NCBI GenBank assembly: GCA_946807835.1
Contig: OX327683.1
Span: forward strand, 35,089,001 to 35,153,000
Reading direction: 5' to 3'
From: Ailanthus altissimus
Lineage: Eukaryota; Streptophyta; Magnoliopsida; Sapindales; Simaroubaceae
Length of the DNA: 64,000 bases
A model generated the notes under the pieces. The model searched no databases. It had not been told where the DNA came from and worked only from the letters and a program-made list of their open reading frames with translations. Shown here piece by piece: positions 13,341 through 26,500 of the stretch (positions are counted from its first letter, which is position 1; every line of letters begins with the position of its first letter). Position numbers and translations under genes: made by a program.

Positions 13341-15280
13341 TTAATATTATAATTAAAATTAAAATTACTGTTAAAATATAATTTGTGTAAACCTTAAAAA
13401 GTAACAGTATTAATATACCATATATATCAAAAGTATAACATTAGCCAATAAAATTAGTTCAACTCAACCAAATTGATTGAGAATATATATATATATATAT
13501 ATTAAGATCTATGATACTATTTATTTAACACAGCATATTTGAATGTATTTGAACAATTAAATATGTATTAATTTAACAGTTTAAAAAATCTGTTAAATGT
13601 TGTGTAAAAACATATAATATCATAAATTCTACTAATATATATTTTCTTACCTTACATTCAAAATAGATCGATGTGACTGACAAAACGGAAAGAATAGGAA
13701 AGGTCAAGATTTTAATGTTCGAAATAAATAAGTATTACTACTAATACAAAATACTCAATTTCAATTTCAAGACAATATATTTTTAATTGTGAATCACGAC
13801 GATTTTAATTGTTGGAGAGTTAAGGAGACGAGCTAACATCAACCATTCATATTGCAAAAACAATTTATACACAATGTCAACCTTTTTTTTAATAATAATT
13901 ATTAACGAAAAAAATTAATTTTTCAGGCTAACGAGTTCTAAATTTGTTTGTTGGTGGAAATTTACATTTGGACTTCGTATTGATTGAATTTACTTGCATA
14001 AACTTGGATCTTTTATTCATTGTCAACTATAATGGAATCTGTAAAACACCAACATAATTATCGTGATGATCTCGTTTGGGTGAGTTTTTAAAAAAACTCT
14101 TTAATGCTTAAGTCAAAAAATGTCTCTGATGAGAATTTGATAAAAAATAAAATAAAAATATATTTAGGATGAAATGAAGAAAACCTTTATTTCTCTATGT
14201 GTTCGTTTTTCTGCTATTTGAGTATTACCTAAAGTATTTGAATGAACCATTTTTTATTATCATTTGCTTGTGTTCCTCCCTCTTTTTATAGTATTAACCA
14301 TTGTAAGGCTTTTTGGGCATTATTATTATGTTGTGTTTTTGTCACAAGTATCATTATGCGAATCTTTTTTTGACATAACTCTATTGTACGTCAGGTATCT
14401 TTTTAACATTCGCTTCAGCATATTCTTTACGTCTATTTTCACCGGTGGGTTTGATTAAGTGTAAGGCTAAGTTTAATCTGTTTGGGGTCGGTTTCATGAT
14501 AGTCTCTTTCTATTCCGCTCGACCATGGTCTGGAGCTTTCCCAAAGGGCTTGTCTTATAGTAACTACATTGGTTATGTCTGATTGACCAGTCCGTTATAG
14601 AGCCGACTGAATTTTCTCGTTGATCTGTAGGTGCCAAGACGAATCAATCTAGTTGGTGTATAAAAAATAGTATTGGTTTTATCTTAGCCGATTCTACCGA
14701 GCAAGTGTTTCAGATTGGTAATCAAGTTCGTTGATTTCAAGCATATTCTACACTATTTAGCTTTGTCTAAACCTAACATGAAAGTTATCACTATAGGTTT
14801 GCCTGCAAAATAGGTTGTCTCACAAAGAACGGTGGGCTCTAGAAAGAACTATTCTTGGGCCTGAGGACTTTAGACTCGATTTTTTAGAGAAAACAATAAT
14901 ATTTTTTAATAGTATCGAATATAATTTAACAATAACTTTACCTCTCACTGTATATATATATAGATTTAAATACGAATCCTTTAATCTCTAAGTTTTTTTC
15001 TTAATAATAATAATTATAATAATAATCTCCTTTAATTAATATATATTTGTTATGCATAAAAAATGCTTTGATTTTTGTTTTTGGTTGACAAAATTGAAAA
15101 TAAAATAGAATCGTTCCGCAAACTGAAAGCAATTTAAGCACGTAAACGCAGACGTCGCTGGATATTAATTGAGCATTTGAGCTAACCTTCTCTTGCAATC
15201 AAGGATAAAACTAAAAGGGGCAAAATAGGAAAAACAAAGAGAATAAGAAAAAGGAAAATATTTTTTTAATGACTCGATCA
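13341..15280. other. Intergenic DNA upstream of MED12
   Basis: AT-rich at first, with an AT dinucleotide run at about 13482-13501, then a less AT-rich block at about 14260-14880 with no clear coding frame or known repeat signature, then a short AAT run near 15003-15025. The last 200-300 bases before 15280 should contain the MED12 promoter; I see no decisive TATA box. Confidence 0.5.
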
Positions 15281-15284
15281 CTCC

Positions 15285-15482
15285 GTTTCTCTTTAATTCA
15301 TTTTAAGCGGAGGAAGCAACAGAGGCATCATCGTCATCATCAGCAAAGCTAAAAGAGTCAAAGCTCCTCAAAGCCCGAGACTCTTCTCCTCCCTGTAACC
15401 CTAATTTATTATTATTATTTTTCCTGGTTTCATTTCTTCTCAAAACTCTTCTAATTTTTCTCATTCGAAAAATTCCTTCAAG
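15285..15482 (+). other. MED12 5' UTR first exon (start approximate)
   Basis: A CT-rich leader (cattttaagcgg...cttctcctccctgtaaccctaa) ends at 15482 in ...CCTTCAAG followed by GTACGC, a good donor. The matching acceptor is ...TTAATGCAG at 17446, only 64 bases before the MED12 start codon. A long 5' UTR intron of this type is common in plant genes. The exact transcription start is a guess. Confidence 0.5.
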
Positions 15483-16164
15483 GTACGCTTCGCCTGTCTC
15501 ATTCTCTCTCGCGCAATCTAAATCTTTCGTTTGTTCCCATTCTATCCTCAACTTATTGTCCTAATTTACGACTTTGCTATCAAAACCCTAGCTTTACTGG
15601 TATGTTCGAAATTTCATCCTTGAGTATTGCGATGAGCTCACTTGGTCGTACCTTAACCTGAAAATCAGAGTTATGCATAAACCCTAATTTTGATTTTAGG
15701 TTGAAATTTGGATGCTTTTGGTTATAGGTTTGTTGATTCAGTTTTTCAATTCGTGTTTAGTACGACGGAAAACATAGTTACGGTTCGAAATTCGTTTGAT
15801 TCATTTTATTTTCTTTGTGCGTATTTGTGAATATGGTGCTCTTTGTCAGCCTTTTGATTGAATATTATGTGTCGTTTTGGTTTTTAACTGATTTGGGATT
15901 TGGTTTGTATTTTAGGAGGGCAAAAATGAAGTCTGAGTTTTTGGCTAAGATTTTATCATTTATTTTTGCAGATCAAACTGATTTGATTAAACTATTGCTG
16001 ATTGTGCTTCCTCTGTGATGATTTTGGTGATGCGTCTGAAACTTCCAAGTGATTACATCTCTTGAACATTGGTTTTTTTCTCCTTTAATGAAAATTTGTT
16101 CCCTCATTATGGTACATTTTGTAGCTAGTAAGTGTTGCTAACCTTTTATGGAATTTTCAATGTT

Positions 16165-16905
16165 TTACTTGAGCAGTTGAGTATACTTGCTCTTAGGTTT
16201 CCAGCAATCCTGGACAATTGGACAAGTTGGAAAATTGGTTATGTTACTTATATAATTAACTCCTAATTACACAGTTAGGTTTGTATGCGTTTATGTGTTA
16301 CTTGGTGTGCATTTGAGATGTCGTCGTTACTTGGTGTGCATTTGAGATGTTGTCGTTACTTGAGCAGTTATGTATACTTGCTCTTAGATTTCCAGCAATC
16401 CTGGAGAATGGACAAATTGGAAAATTGGTTATGTTACTTATATAATTAACTCCTAATTACATAGTTAGGTTTGTATGTGTTACTTGGATGTGCATTTGAG
16501 ATGTTGTCATTACTTGGTGTGCATTTGAGATGTCGTCATTACTTGGTGTGGATTTCAATGTTTTCCTTGAGCAGTTGAGTATACTTGCTCTTAGATTTCC
16601 AGCAAACCTGGACAATGGACAAATTGGTTTTGTTACTTCTATAATTAACTCCTAATTACACAGTTAGGTTTGTATGCGTTTATGTTGTGCATTTGAGATG
16701 TTGTCATTACTTGGTGTGGATTTCATTGTTTTACTTGAGCAGATGAGTATACTTGCTCTTAGATTTCCAGCAAACAATGGACAAATTGGAAAATTGGTTA
16801 TGTTCTTATATAATTAACTCCTAATTACATAGTTTGGTTTGTATGCGTTTATGTGTTACTTTGTCTGCATTTTAGACGTGGTCATTACTTGGTATGCATT
16901 TGCAA
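16165..16905. repeat. Four-copy tandem repeat in the MED12 5' UTR intron
   Basis: Copies start near 16171, 16362, 16569 and 16737 (spacings 191, 207 and 168). Each begins with a gagcagttgagtatacttgc-like segment, continues with ctcttagatttccagcaa, a tggacaaattgg block and ttaactcctaattacatagtt, and most end with one or more short sub-repeats of cattacttggtgtgcatttgagatg. Copies 3 and 4 share small deletions. Variation in sub-repeat number explains the unequal periods. Confidence 0.85.
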
Positions 16906-17474
16906 TGTTGGTAATTTTCCCATCTGAATGTTTGGTACATGTTAATTAGAGGGTGCAAAGTTCTATACAAGTATGTTTACTTTGGTTTTACATGTCTGCA
17001 ATTTAGAATTTAAATTTTGATTTATTCTCCAAATAGTCCCTGAAAATATTCCATCTGTTGTGCAATGAATTAAATTAAATAGGTAGAATATACAAAAGTT
17101 TTTGGTATCTAGTTGTACCTTCGTATTATGCTCTCTCGGTTGTTTATTCCACTGTCTGTCTTTTAGTCATTAAATTACTGCCTAACTAAATTCTGTTTCA
17201 CCTTTGGTACATTCTCTTGCTTATTTATTGTAATACTCTTTCTGACAGATCAGACAGTCCACTGTAGCCATTGACTGATATTTATTACATTAACTTGTAG
17301 AGATTTAATGCTTGAGGTGATTAAATGAAATTCATGGTTGTAGCATCCAATCAATATGTCTATTTTCTTATTCTAAAAATTAATTGACTTCATAGATCCC
17401 TTGCTTTGGCTAGACATAATGTGTTGAGCATGTTTTCTTAATGCAGTTTAGCTTGTACAGCTTGTAGTGGTTTG

Positions 17475-17542
17475 ATGTTGAAAGCAGTATGCCGGTGATA
17501 GTTGGGAGAAATGCAAAGGTATCATGCTACCGGCTGCAGTAG
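17475..17542 (+). promoter_or_regulatory. Two uORFs in the MED12 leader, one overlapping the main start
   Basis: If the UTR exon starts at 17447, two ATGs precede the MED12 ATG at 17511. The first opens an 8-codon ORF (17475-17498, stop TGA). The second opens an 18-codon ORF (17489-17542, stop TAG) in another frame that runs across the main start codon. An overlapping uORF usually lowers translation of the main ORF. The uORFs are seen in the sequence; their effect is inferred. Confidence 0.55.
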
Positions 17543-20500
17543 TGCAGTTAATAACAGTTCAATAGGTGGGACATCAGCTAGGGATTCTCCCCGAGCTGAT
17601 TCTTCTTCGCTACCAAACCTCTCTCTGAATTCTAGGTAATGGTTATAGAAACTATGCAATTTTTTATCTCTTATTGCTATTGATGGTCTTCTCTACCCGT
17701 AATAACATGCTAAGTTTTATCTAAAGTAACTCCGGCCTTTCTTTGAAGATTTTTTAATCATGATAGGGCTCCAGTTAATAGCTTGAGGGTCATTTTAATA
17801 GCACTTCTCATTAATCATTCGCATTTTTTTAGTGAAATAAAACTGTTGTATTCCCATGTAACTTAGTCGATTGTTCCCAATTTTGCAGGAGGTCAAGTCA
17901 GCTAACATCATACAAGTTAAAGTGCGATAAAGAATCTCTAAATTCCCGGTAATTTCTGCTGTAATTTAGTTAATTACTCTCTGTATGGAACATTTTAACT
18001 ACTAGAATTGTGGGATGAAGTTGAAGTATACATTTAAGAGTGAGTACAAAGGTGTAGAAGTTGGGTCTTGTATATTTCTTCTTAATTATTATATCTGATG
18101 ATGTTGAATTTAGTTTCTTATCCATATTTGTATTTGTCATGGTTTCAATGTCAGACTTGGGCCACCCGATTTTCATCCCCAAACTCCAAATTGCCCCGAG
18201 GAGACTCTCACAAGAGAATATGTGCAGAGTGGATACAAAGAGACCGTTGAAGGGCTTGAGGTACCCGCTCCGAATCAACCATGTTTATTACCTTTTGAAG
18301 TGGCAGCATGCAGTTGTAGATATCATTTTATAATTGATCTTTTAAATTGTGAGCTCATCTTTATGTAAATACCTTTGCCTAGTTTTGGTATTATTTAATA
18401 CTTCTACTTGTTTCTGAAGGAGAAAGCTTTTTTTGGTTAATATTCCCATGATTCTTAAGATTTTATGTAGTTTTGGAAGTTACAAGAAAATGGTAATAAA
18501 CATGTTACTTGGTCCAAGTAGATGGGTCCTTTGATATTTTTGTGTAACACAACTGTTCTTCGTCTAAATGAGCATGTACTTAGAATAAATTGTTCTTTTG
18601 GTGTTCCCTGTAATGTCTATACATGTTAACTTGCAAATATATTAATGTCAATGAGCTATATCCATTTCTTCATTGGATGCTATAATGTTACTCATTGTTG
18701 CATGCTGTGATCAGGAAGTTAAAGAGATATCACTTACACAGATTCAAACTTTTAGTAAGCCTGTTGTCCTGAAGTGCAGAGAGGTGAGTGACTTGATGGC
18801 CATTTAAAGTTTTGCTACTTTCTCCATGTTTGATTAGCAAAGTGATGGAAAGGTTCCACCTTATTTTATGATGTGTAAACTATTTTATTCTTCTTTTACA
18901 GGCAATCAGAAAATGTCTTAGGGCCATTAATGAATCGCGTGACCAAAAGCGCAAGGTGATGATTTGATCATTTCTTAGTACCTTTGATTTTCAGGAAATC
19001 TTTTAGCTGAAACAATAAATTCAAACCTTTCTCTTACATGACTGGTTTTGTACTTTTATGTTGAATCAATGGGCATTTTAGGTGGAATTTTATATTATTG
19101 TTTCGTATTGCATTTATGTTCATAAATAGATACCATATATATGTATATAACAATTTAAAGTTTCAAAGTTCCTTCATGGAAATTGAAGCTTTACTTTTAT
19201 GCTTGCCATGACAGGCTGGTCAAGTTTATGGTGTGCCTCTTTCTGGTTCACTATTAATTAAGCCTGGTGTCTTTCCCGATCAAAGGCCATGTGTCGAAGA
19301 TTTCAGGAAGAAATGGATTGAGGTATTGATTTTATACTCTCTGAAGTTTCTATCTGTGACTTCTTTTTTCATCTTTTTTGTTTATCCTTTTAATAAATTC
19401 AAGTTTTTTTTTTTCCATTTTAATCTTTATTTTAGGGTTTATCACAGCAGCATAAACGACTATGTTCCTTGGCTGATCATATTCCTCATGGGTATAGGAA
19501 AAGAGCCTTATTTGAAGTTCTTATTCGAAATAATGTTCCATTGCTGAGAGCAACTTGGTTCATAAAAGTAACTTATCTGAATCAGGTATAGGTACTTGGT
19601 TTTTTACAGCATGTATAAAAGTATCAGTTAACCCTCCTTTTTTTATTCTTAAAATCTTCGTACGGCAGTCCATTATGGTTTAAAATTTTCAGGTACGTCC
19701 TGGTTCTGCAAATGCCGGGTCTCCTGACAAAGTTCAGCTGTCTCGCACTGAGCTATGGACCAAAGATGTCATTGATTACTTGCAATGTCTCCTAGATGAA
19801 TTTTTTTCAAGAAATAACTCTCATTCTACTCAACACAGCAGGGACCAGTTGCCACAAATGCTCTATGCTGGGTCCCTTCAGCAAAGAAGTGATCCAGCAG
19901 CTGTTAATGGTGAGGAGCCTTCCTTGCATTTCAAATGGTGGTATGTGGTGCGGCTTGTCCAATGGCACCATGCAGAAGGGCTGCTTCTTCCTTCTTTGAT
20001 CATTGATTGGGTTCTAAATCAACTAAAGGTATATCTTTTCTTTGCTGTGCTCATTTTTATTACTTTTTGGATGTAGTACATATCCAGTTTCTTTTGAAGA
20101 ACATAATTCCATCTATTTGCTACTGTAGGTTTGATTTATTTGGTGTATATGTGCACTTTCAGGAAAAAGAAATGCTCGAAGTTCTGCAGTTGGTATTGCC
20201 TATCATATATGGTGTCTTAGAAACCGTTATTTTATCGCAAACATATGTACGCTCTTTAGTGGGAATAGCAATTCATTTTATTCGTGAACCTTCGGCAGGA
20301 GGATCAGATCTTGTTGATAATTCTCGGAGGGCATACACAATTTCTGCTCTAGCTGAGATGCTTCGATATTTGATACTGGCAGTACCTGATACATTTGTTG
20401 CTTTAGATTGTTTCCCTTTACCACCCTGTGTAGTATCTTATGCTGTAAGTGATGGGAATTTTGTGTCAAAGGCATCCGAAGATGCTGTTAAGATGAAGAA

Positions 20501-23500
20501 TAACTCAAGTGATGCTGCTTGTGTGTTTAGAGGGAAAGGGATTGATGCGCAATATCAATCTTTGTCTTTTGATCATGTTGTTTCAGCTATTCAAAAATGT
20601 GCGGATAATCTTGCAAAGGGCGCCAGCCCTGGATATCCAGGTCATAGTGTGGCTAAAGCTGTACAGGCCTTGGATAAAGCTCTTTTGCAGGGAGATGTTA
20701 AAGGGGCTTATAAACATCTCTTTGAAGATCTTTGTGATGGAGCTGTTGATGAAAGTTGGATTTCAGAAGTTAGTCCATGCTTAAGAATATCACTCAAGTG
20801 GATTGGGACTTTAAGCTTGTCATTTATTTGCTCAGTATTTTTTCTTTGCGAGTGGGCAACATGTGATTTCAGGGACTTTCGAACTGTCCCGCCTCATGGA
20901 ATGAAGTTCACTGGTAGAAAAGACTTTTCACAAATATATGTTGCAATATGGCTTTTGAAGCAAAAGATGAGAGATTTGCATGCTCCACCTCGACGCAAGC
21001 ATGAGAGCACTGTTTGCATCAATAGCCTTGCTAAAGGTTTCAGTCATCGGAATAATTATGCTAGCAGGAATATTCTTGGAAATGGATATGAAATTAAAAA
21101 CAATGCAAAATGTGTGGATGGATTGAGAATAAATTCACCAGATATATTTGAAAGTCCAGGTCCCCTGCATGATATCATAGTGTGTTGGATTGATCAACAT
21201 GAGGTTCACAAAGGAGAGGGTGTCAAGCGCCTGCAGTATTTCATGTTGGAACTTGTACGTTCTGGAATTTTTTACCCGCAGGCATACGTGAGGCAGCTGA
21301 TAATTAGTGGAATTTTGGATATCAATGGTCCTGTGGCTGACCTGGGCAGGAGGAGGAGACATCATCGAATTTTAAAACAACTGCCAGAGCTGTTTCTTCA
21401 TGATGCCTTGGAAGAGGCAAGGATTGCTCAAGGGTCACAACTTTCCGAGGTGATTCATGTTTACTCAAATGAGCGCCGGCTTGTCCTTCGTGAGCTTCTT
21501 TCTGATCAGATTAACAATGTAAATGTATCAGCTCAAAAGCAAAAGTCTAATTTGTCCTATGCAAGAGATGGTGCTTCTCCAGCTTCAGCTGATAAATGGA
21601 AAACCATCCAGCCAACTAACAATGTATCATCTTGTAAAAATGTGAAAAGTGATGTTAACATTGAAGAACTGAAGGCTTCCATTACTGTTCTACTGCAGCT
21701 CCCAATTTCATCTGCTACATCTGCAGACTCGGGATTGGATGAATCTCGAGGGAGTATGAAGAGGCCACTGGGGTCGGTAAGCAATAAAATGGATCTGTCA
21801 GAAGGTACACCTGGGTGTGAAGATTGTAAACGGGTTAAGAGACAAAAGTTAAGTGAGGAAAGGAGTTCATTTATGCAAATACCCTCACCAATTCAATCAG
21901 ATGATGAAGATATGTGGTGGGTGAGGAAGGGGCCTAAACCCATAGAGTCTTTCAAAGTTGATGCACCACTAAAGTCAACCAAGCAGGTCTCTCGGGGTAG
22001 GCAAAAGACTGTACGTAGAACTCAAAGTCTTGCTCAGTTGGCAGCTGCAAGGATTGAGGGTAGCCAGGGAGCATCAACAAGCCATGTATGTGATAGTAAG
22101 GTAAGCTGCCCTCACCACAGAACTGGAGTGGAAGGAGAAATGCTTAAATCAGTGGATGGGATCAGGACAACCCGTTATGGAGATATTGTTACAATTGGAA
22201 AGGCTTTGAAGAAACTTCGTTTTGTAGAGAAAAGGACTATTACAGTTTGGTTGATATCTGTAGTTAGGCAGCTCATTGAAGAAGCCGCGAAGTCTGTTAC
22301 CAAGGGTGGACAATTTAGTAGGAGTTTCATTTCTGTTGATGATAGGAATTCTGTGCGGTGGAGGTTTAGTGAGGATGAGCTATCTGCTATATTGTATTTC
22401 ATGGATGTTTGTAATGATTTAGTTTCTGCTGCCAGATTTCTTCTTTGGTTGTTGCCACAGGTTCTGAATAATCCTAGTTCAACGATCCATAGTGGAAGGA
22501 ACATTCTGATGCTATCTAGGAATGCTGAAAACCATGCATGTGAAGTGGGGGAGGCAATTCTTCTGTCGTCCTTACGAAGGTGCTGTTGCAAACTTTATTC
22601 ATTGCATGAATAGTTTCTTTTCGACATCTCTATCATAGGTATTTAATGTCTTTTATGCTTTTGCCTACCAATGAATGAGTGCTGCTGCCTTGCTATCTGA
22701 TCAATGTTGTTGGTTTGAACTATAAGGCACTTTTTTAAACTTCATTTGCTCTTTAATGTTGCTATTGTTGCGAAACTCTCTTTTCACATGCTTTCACTAT
22801 GGCCATATATTTTACTTTGTTTTATGGTTGCCAACAGGGAAGAACCTGACCCTATTTCCTACAAAAATGAAGATAGGAAACCAGATTTATATTCCACCTC
22901 CAAATGTTTGAATGCATTATTTATTTTAGGGATATTATCATCAATACCCTTGGGGTATGGTTTAATTACAACAATACCCACAGGTTTGAAAAAGTGACAT
23001 TTTTGCCCAATTTTTTGTCAAAATGATTACGAATGCCCAAACATCAGTGATTTGCTGTTAAAATTAATAGATCAAAGGGTAATAACGTCTTTTTGCCTTT
23101 AAACATTTAATTGTTTATTAAAAAAATATATTATAATATAATATAATAATATTATAAAATAAAAAAGCAAAACAACCGGCCAAATGGCCCCAAGGTTCAG
23201 GCGGCCATAATGGCCGCTAGTCCAGGCAGCCAAAATGGCCGCTTAAACCAGCGGCAATTTTGGCCGCTTGGTTCAACTGCCAAATGGTTTGTTCTGGCGG
23301 CCATTTGGCTACTTGCACTGGTAGCCAAAATGGCGGCTTGAACCAGCAGCCATTGCAACCAGCGGCCGTTGGAACAGTTCAAGCAACCATTTGGCCTTTA
23401 AACTTTTTATAAATTTTTTTAATTATTTTTTAAGATTTTTAAAAATTTTATTATTTTTATTTTATAAGTATTTATTATTATTTTATTTTTTATTTTTTTA

Positions 23501-26500
23501 AAACTTTTAAATTTTTTTTTATTTTTTAAATTTATTTAAAATTTTTTATTTTATAAATATGTTTTATTATTTTATTATATTTAAAAGCCAAACATTGAAA
23601 TTTGCATAAGTCAACTTTGTTAAGCGTGTAAGGGGCAAAACGGTCATTTAACATTGATTGATAGGGAATCAATGCCTATTTTGACAAAAAGTTCGGCACA
23701 AACGTCGATTTTTCAAACCTGTAGGTATTGTTGGAATTAAGCCATATCTCAAGGGTATTGATGATAATATCCCTTTATTTTATGCCTAAAATATAATTTA
23801 ATTGCAATTAGAATATCACAAATATGAGCAGCCATCTGAGTCTTTAGATAATCAACGTTCTTTCCCTTTCCCATTTAATCATGAAGCATTTGGATTTTAC
23901 AAGCCACTTTCCTGTAGCAATTTGTTTTGATTTCTCAACTATTTGTTCTAGTATATTTGTAGTATTTAAGAGTATGGAAGAATTCCTTTCTTCCTTCATT
24001 AAGAGCATCTGTTTTTGCTGTTAAATTTATCACATGTGAATATATTTGTTTACTTTGTGTTTTTGTTTGCTTCTTGATCATTTTTCTCATGATGTGGCTT
24101 TCGTGTTTATCGTTTGGCAGACAGTTGAGTGAATTTCTTTTCCTTTTTGTCTTACATGAATAAATAATAAATTTGTTCCAGGTATGAGAATATACTTGTT
24201 GCAACAGATCTTCTTCCTGAGGCCTTATCGGCTACAATGCATCGTGCTGCAGCAGTTGTGGCCTCCAATGGAAGAGTTTCAGGTTCAGCAGCCTATGGTT
24301 ATGCACGGTATCTGTTAAGGAAATACTGCAGTGTGGCTAGTGTAGTTGAATGGGAGAAGAGTTTCAAGGCATCTTGTGATAAGAGACTTCTTTCTGAGCT
24401 TGAGTCTGAACGATCAGTTGATGGAGAGTTAGGGTTTCCTCTTGGAGTCCCAGCAGGGGTTGAGGATCCTGATGATTATTTACGTCAAAAGATAAGTGGT
24501 GGCCGATTGTCCAGAGTGGGTTTGAGCATGCGAGACGTAGTGCGTCGGCATGTTGAGGAAGCATTTCAGTATTTCTATGAGAAAGAAAGAAAGCTCTTTA
24601 CAGCTGGTTCACCAAAAGGCCCTGCTATAGAAAAATCAGATGATGAATGTCGGTTTGCTCAACAAATTATAATTGGATTGATGGACTGCATCAGGCAGAC
24701 TGGTGGGGCTGCTCAAGAAGGGGACCCATCTTTGTTGTCATCTGCTGTTTCTGCGATTGTTGGTAATGTAGTACCGACTATGTCAAAATTGCATGACTTT
24801 ACAGCTGGCAGTAATTATCAGAACTATCCATCCGCTACAGGTTCATTAAGCATTGCTAGGCACATTTTGCGAATACATATAACTTGCCTATGCATGCTTA
24901 AGGAAGCTCTTGGAGAGCGTCAAAGCCGGGTATTTGAGATAGCTCTTGCAACAGAAGCTTCCTGTACTCTTGCTGGAGTTTTTGCTCCTGGAAAGGCTTC
25001 TCGGAGTCAGTTTCAGTTGTCTCCTGAATCCCATGATTCCAATGCCAATATGTCCAATGATATCTTAAACAATCCCTCAAAAGTAGCTCTTGGGAGAGCT
25101 TCAAAAATTGCAGCTGCTATTTCTGCACTAGTTATTGGTGCTGTTCTTCATGGAGTTACTAGCCTGGAAAGAATGGTTACCGTCTTTAGATTAAAGGAAG
25201 GGTTGGATGTGATTCAGTTTGTGAGGAGTACAAAAACCAATTCAAATGGTAATGCCCGCTCAGCTGGGGCTTTTAAAATGGACACATCAATTGAAGTTCA
25301 TGTGCATTGGTTTAGGCTGCTTGTTGGGAACTGTAGAACCCTTTCTGATGGTCTAGTCGTGGAACTCTTGGGCGAACAATCCATTGTAGCTCTTTCAAGG
25401 ATGCAGCGAATGCTTCCTCTTAGATTGGTCTTCCCACCTGCCTATTTAATATTTGCCTTTGTTCTGTGGAGGCCTTTCATTGTCAGCAGTAGCCTTGCAA
25501 CCCGTGAAGACATCCATCAATTGTATCAATCTTTAACATTGGCCATTAATGACGCCATAAGACACCTGCCATTCAGGGATGTTTGCCTGAGGGACAGTCA
25601 GGGTTTCTATGATCTTGTAGCTGCAGATTCCACTGATGCTGAGTTTGCTGCTATGCTGGAATTGAATGGTCTGGACATGCACTTGAAACCTATTGCATTT
25701 GTTCCTCTGCGTGCAAGGCTTTTTCTAAATGCTATCATTGATTGTAAAATGCCTTCCTCCATATTTAAACAGGATGACCTAAACCGAGTGTCTGGACACT
25801 GTGAATCCAAAGGTCAACATGTAGAGAATGAAACAAAGCTTTTGGATAAGCTTGTGCATGTACTGGATTCCTTGCAGCCTGCAAAGTTCCATTGGCAGTG
25901 GGTTGAGCTCAGGCTTCTGTTGAATGAACAAGCCCTTATTGAGAAACTGGAGAACCATGATATATCATTAACTGGTGCTATTCGCTCTTTATCACCCAGT
26001 CCTGAAAAAGCTGCTGCTTCTGAGAATGAGAACAATTTTATAGAGATAATACTTACAAGGTTATTGGTCAGACCTGATGCTGCACCTCTCTTCTCAGAAT
26101 TGGTCCATCTTTTTGGGAGGTCACTAGAGGATTCAATGTTGTTGCAGGCTAAATGGTTCCTTGGGGGCCATGATGTTCTTTTTGGACGAAAAACAATTAG
26201 ACAACGTCTTATTAATATTGCTGAGAGTAAAGGCCTTTCTACAAAGGCCCAGTTTTGGAAGCCTTGGGGCTGGACTAATTCTGGTTTTGATTCTGTGTTA
26301 AACAAAGGAGACAAGAAAAAGTTGGAAGTTACCTCTCTTGAAGAAGGAGAAGTGGTTGAAGAAGGATTTGATTCAAAGCGATATGGAAAAGGGTCCGCAC
26401 AGATGTTTGATACTGAAGGCACCAATATAAGCCAGCAGCATGTGACTGAGAAAGCGTTCATTGAATTGGTTCTTCCTTGCATAGATCAAAGCTCTGATGA

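Noticed and set aside
13482..13501. AT dinucleotide run
   Set aside because: Simple sequence in AT-rich spacer; no sign of function.
15303..15551. Minus-strand ORF over the MED12 leader
   Set aside because: It is antisense to a CT-rich 5' UTR and crosses the UTR splice donor; the charged, Arg/Glu-rich protein is an effect of composition.
22175..22591. 138-codon minus-strand ORF
   Set aside because: It is a shadow of the MED12 exon 20163-22579.
22746..22997. 83-codon plus-strand ORF in a MED12 intron
   Set aside because: It spans intron sequence and the left end of the MITE, with no family match.
25814..26482. 222-codon minus-strand ORF
   Set aside because: It lies fully antisense to the large MED12 exon 24182-26794, whose sense frame has clear family identity.
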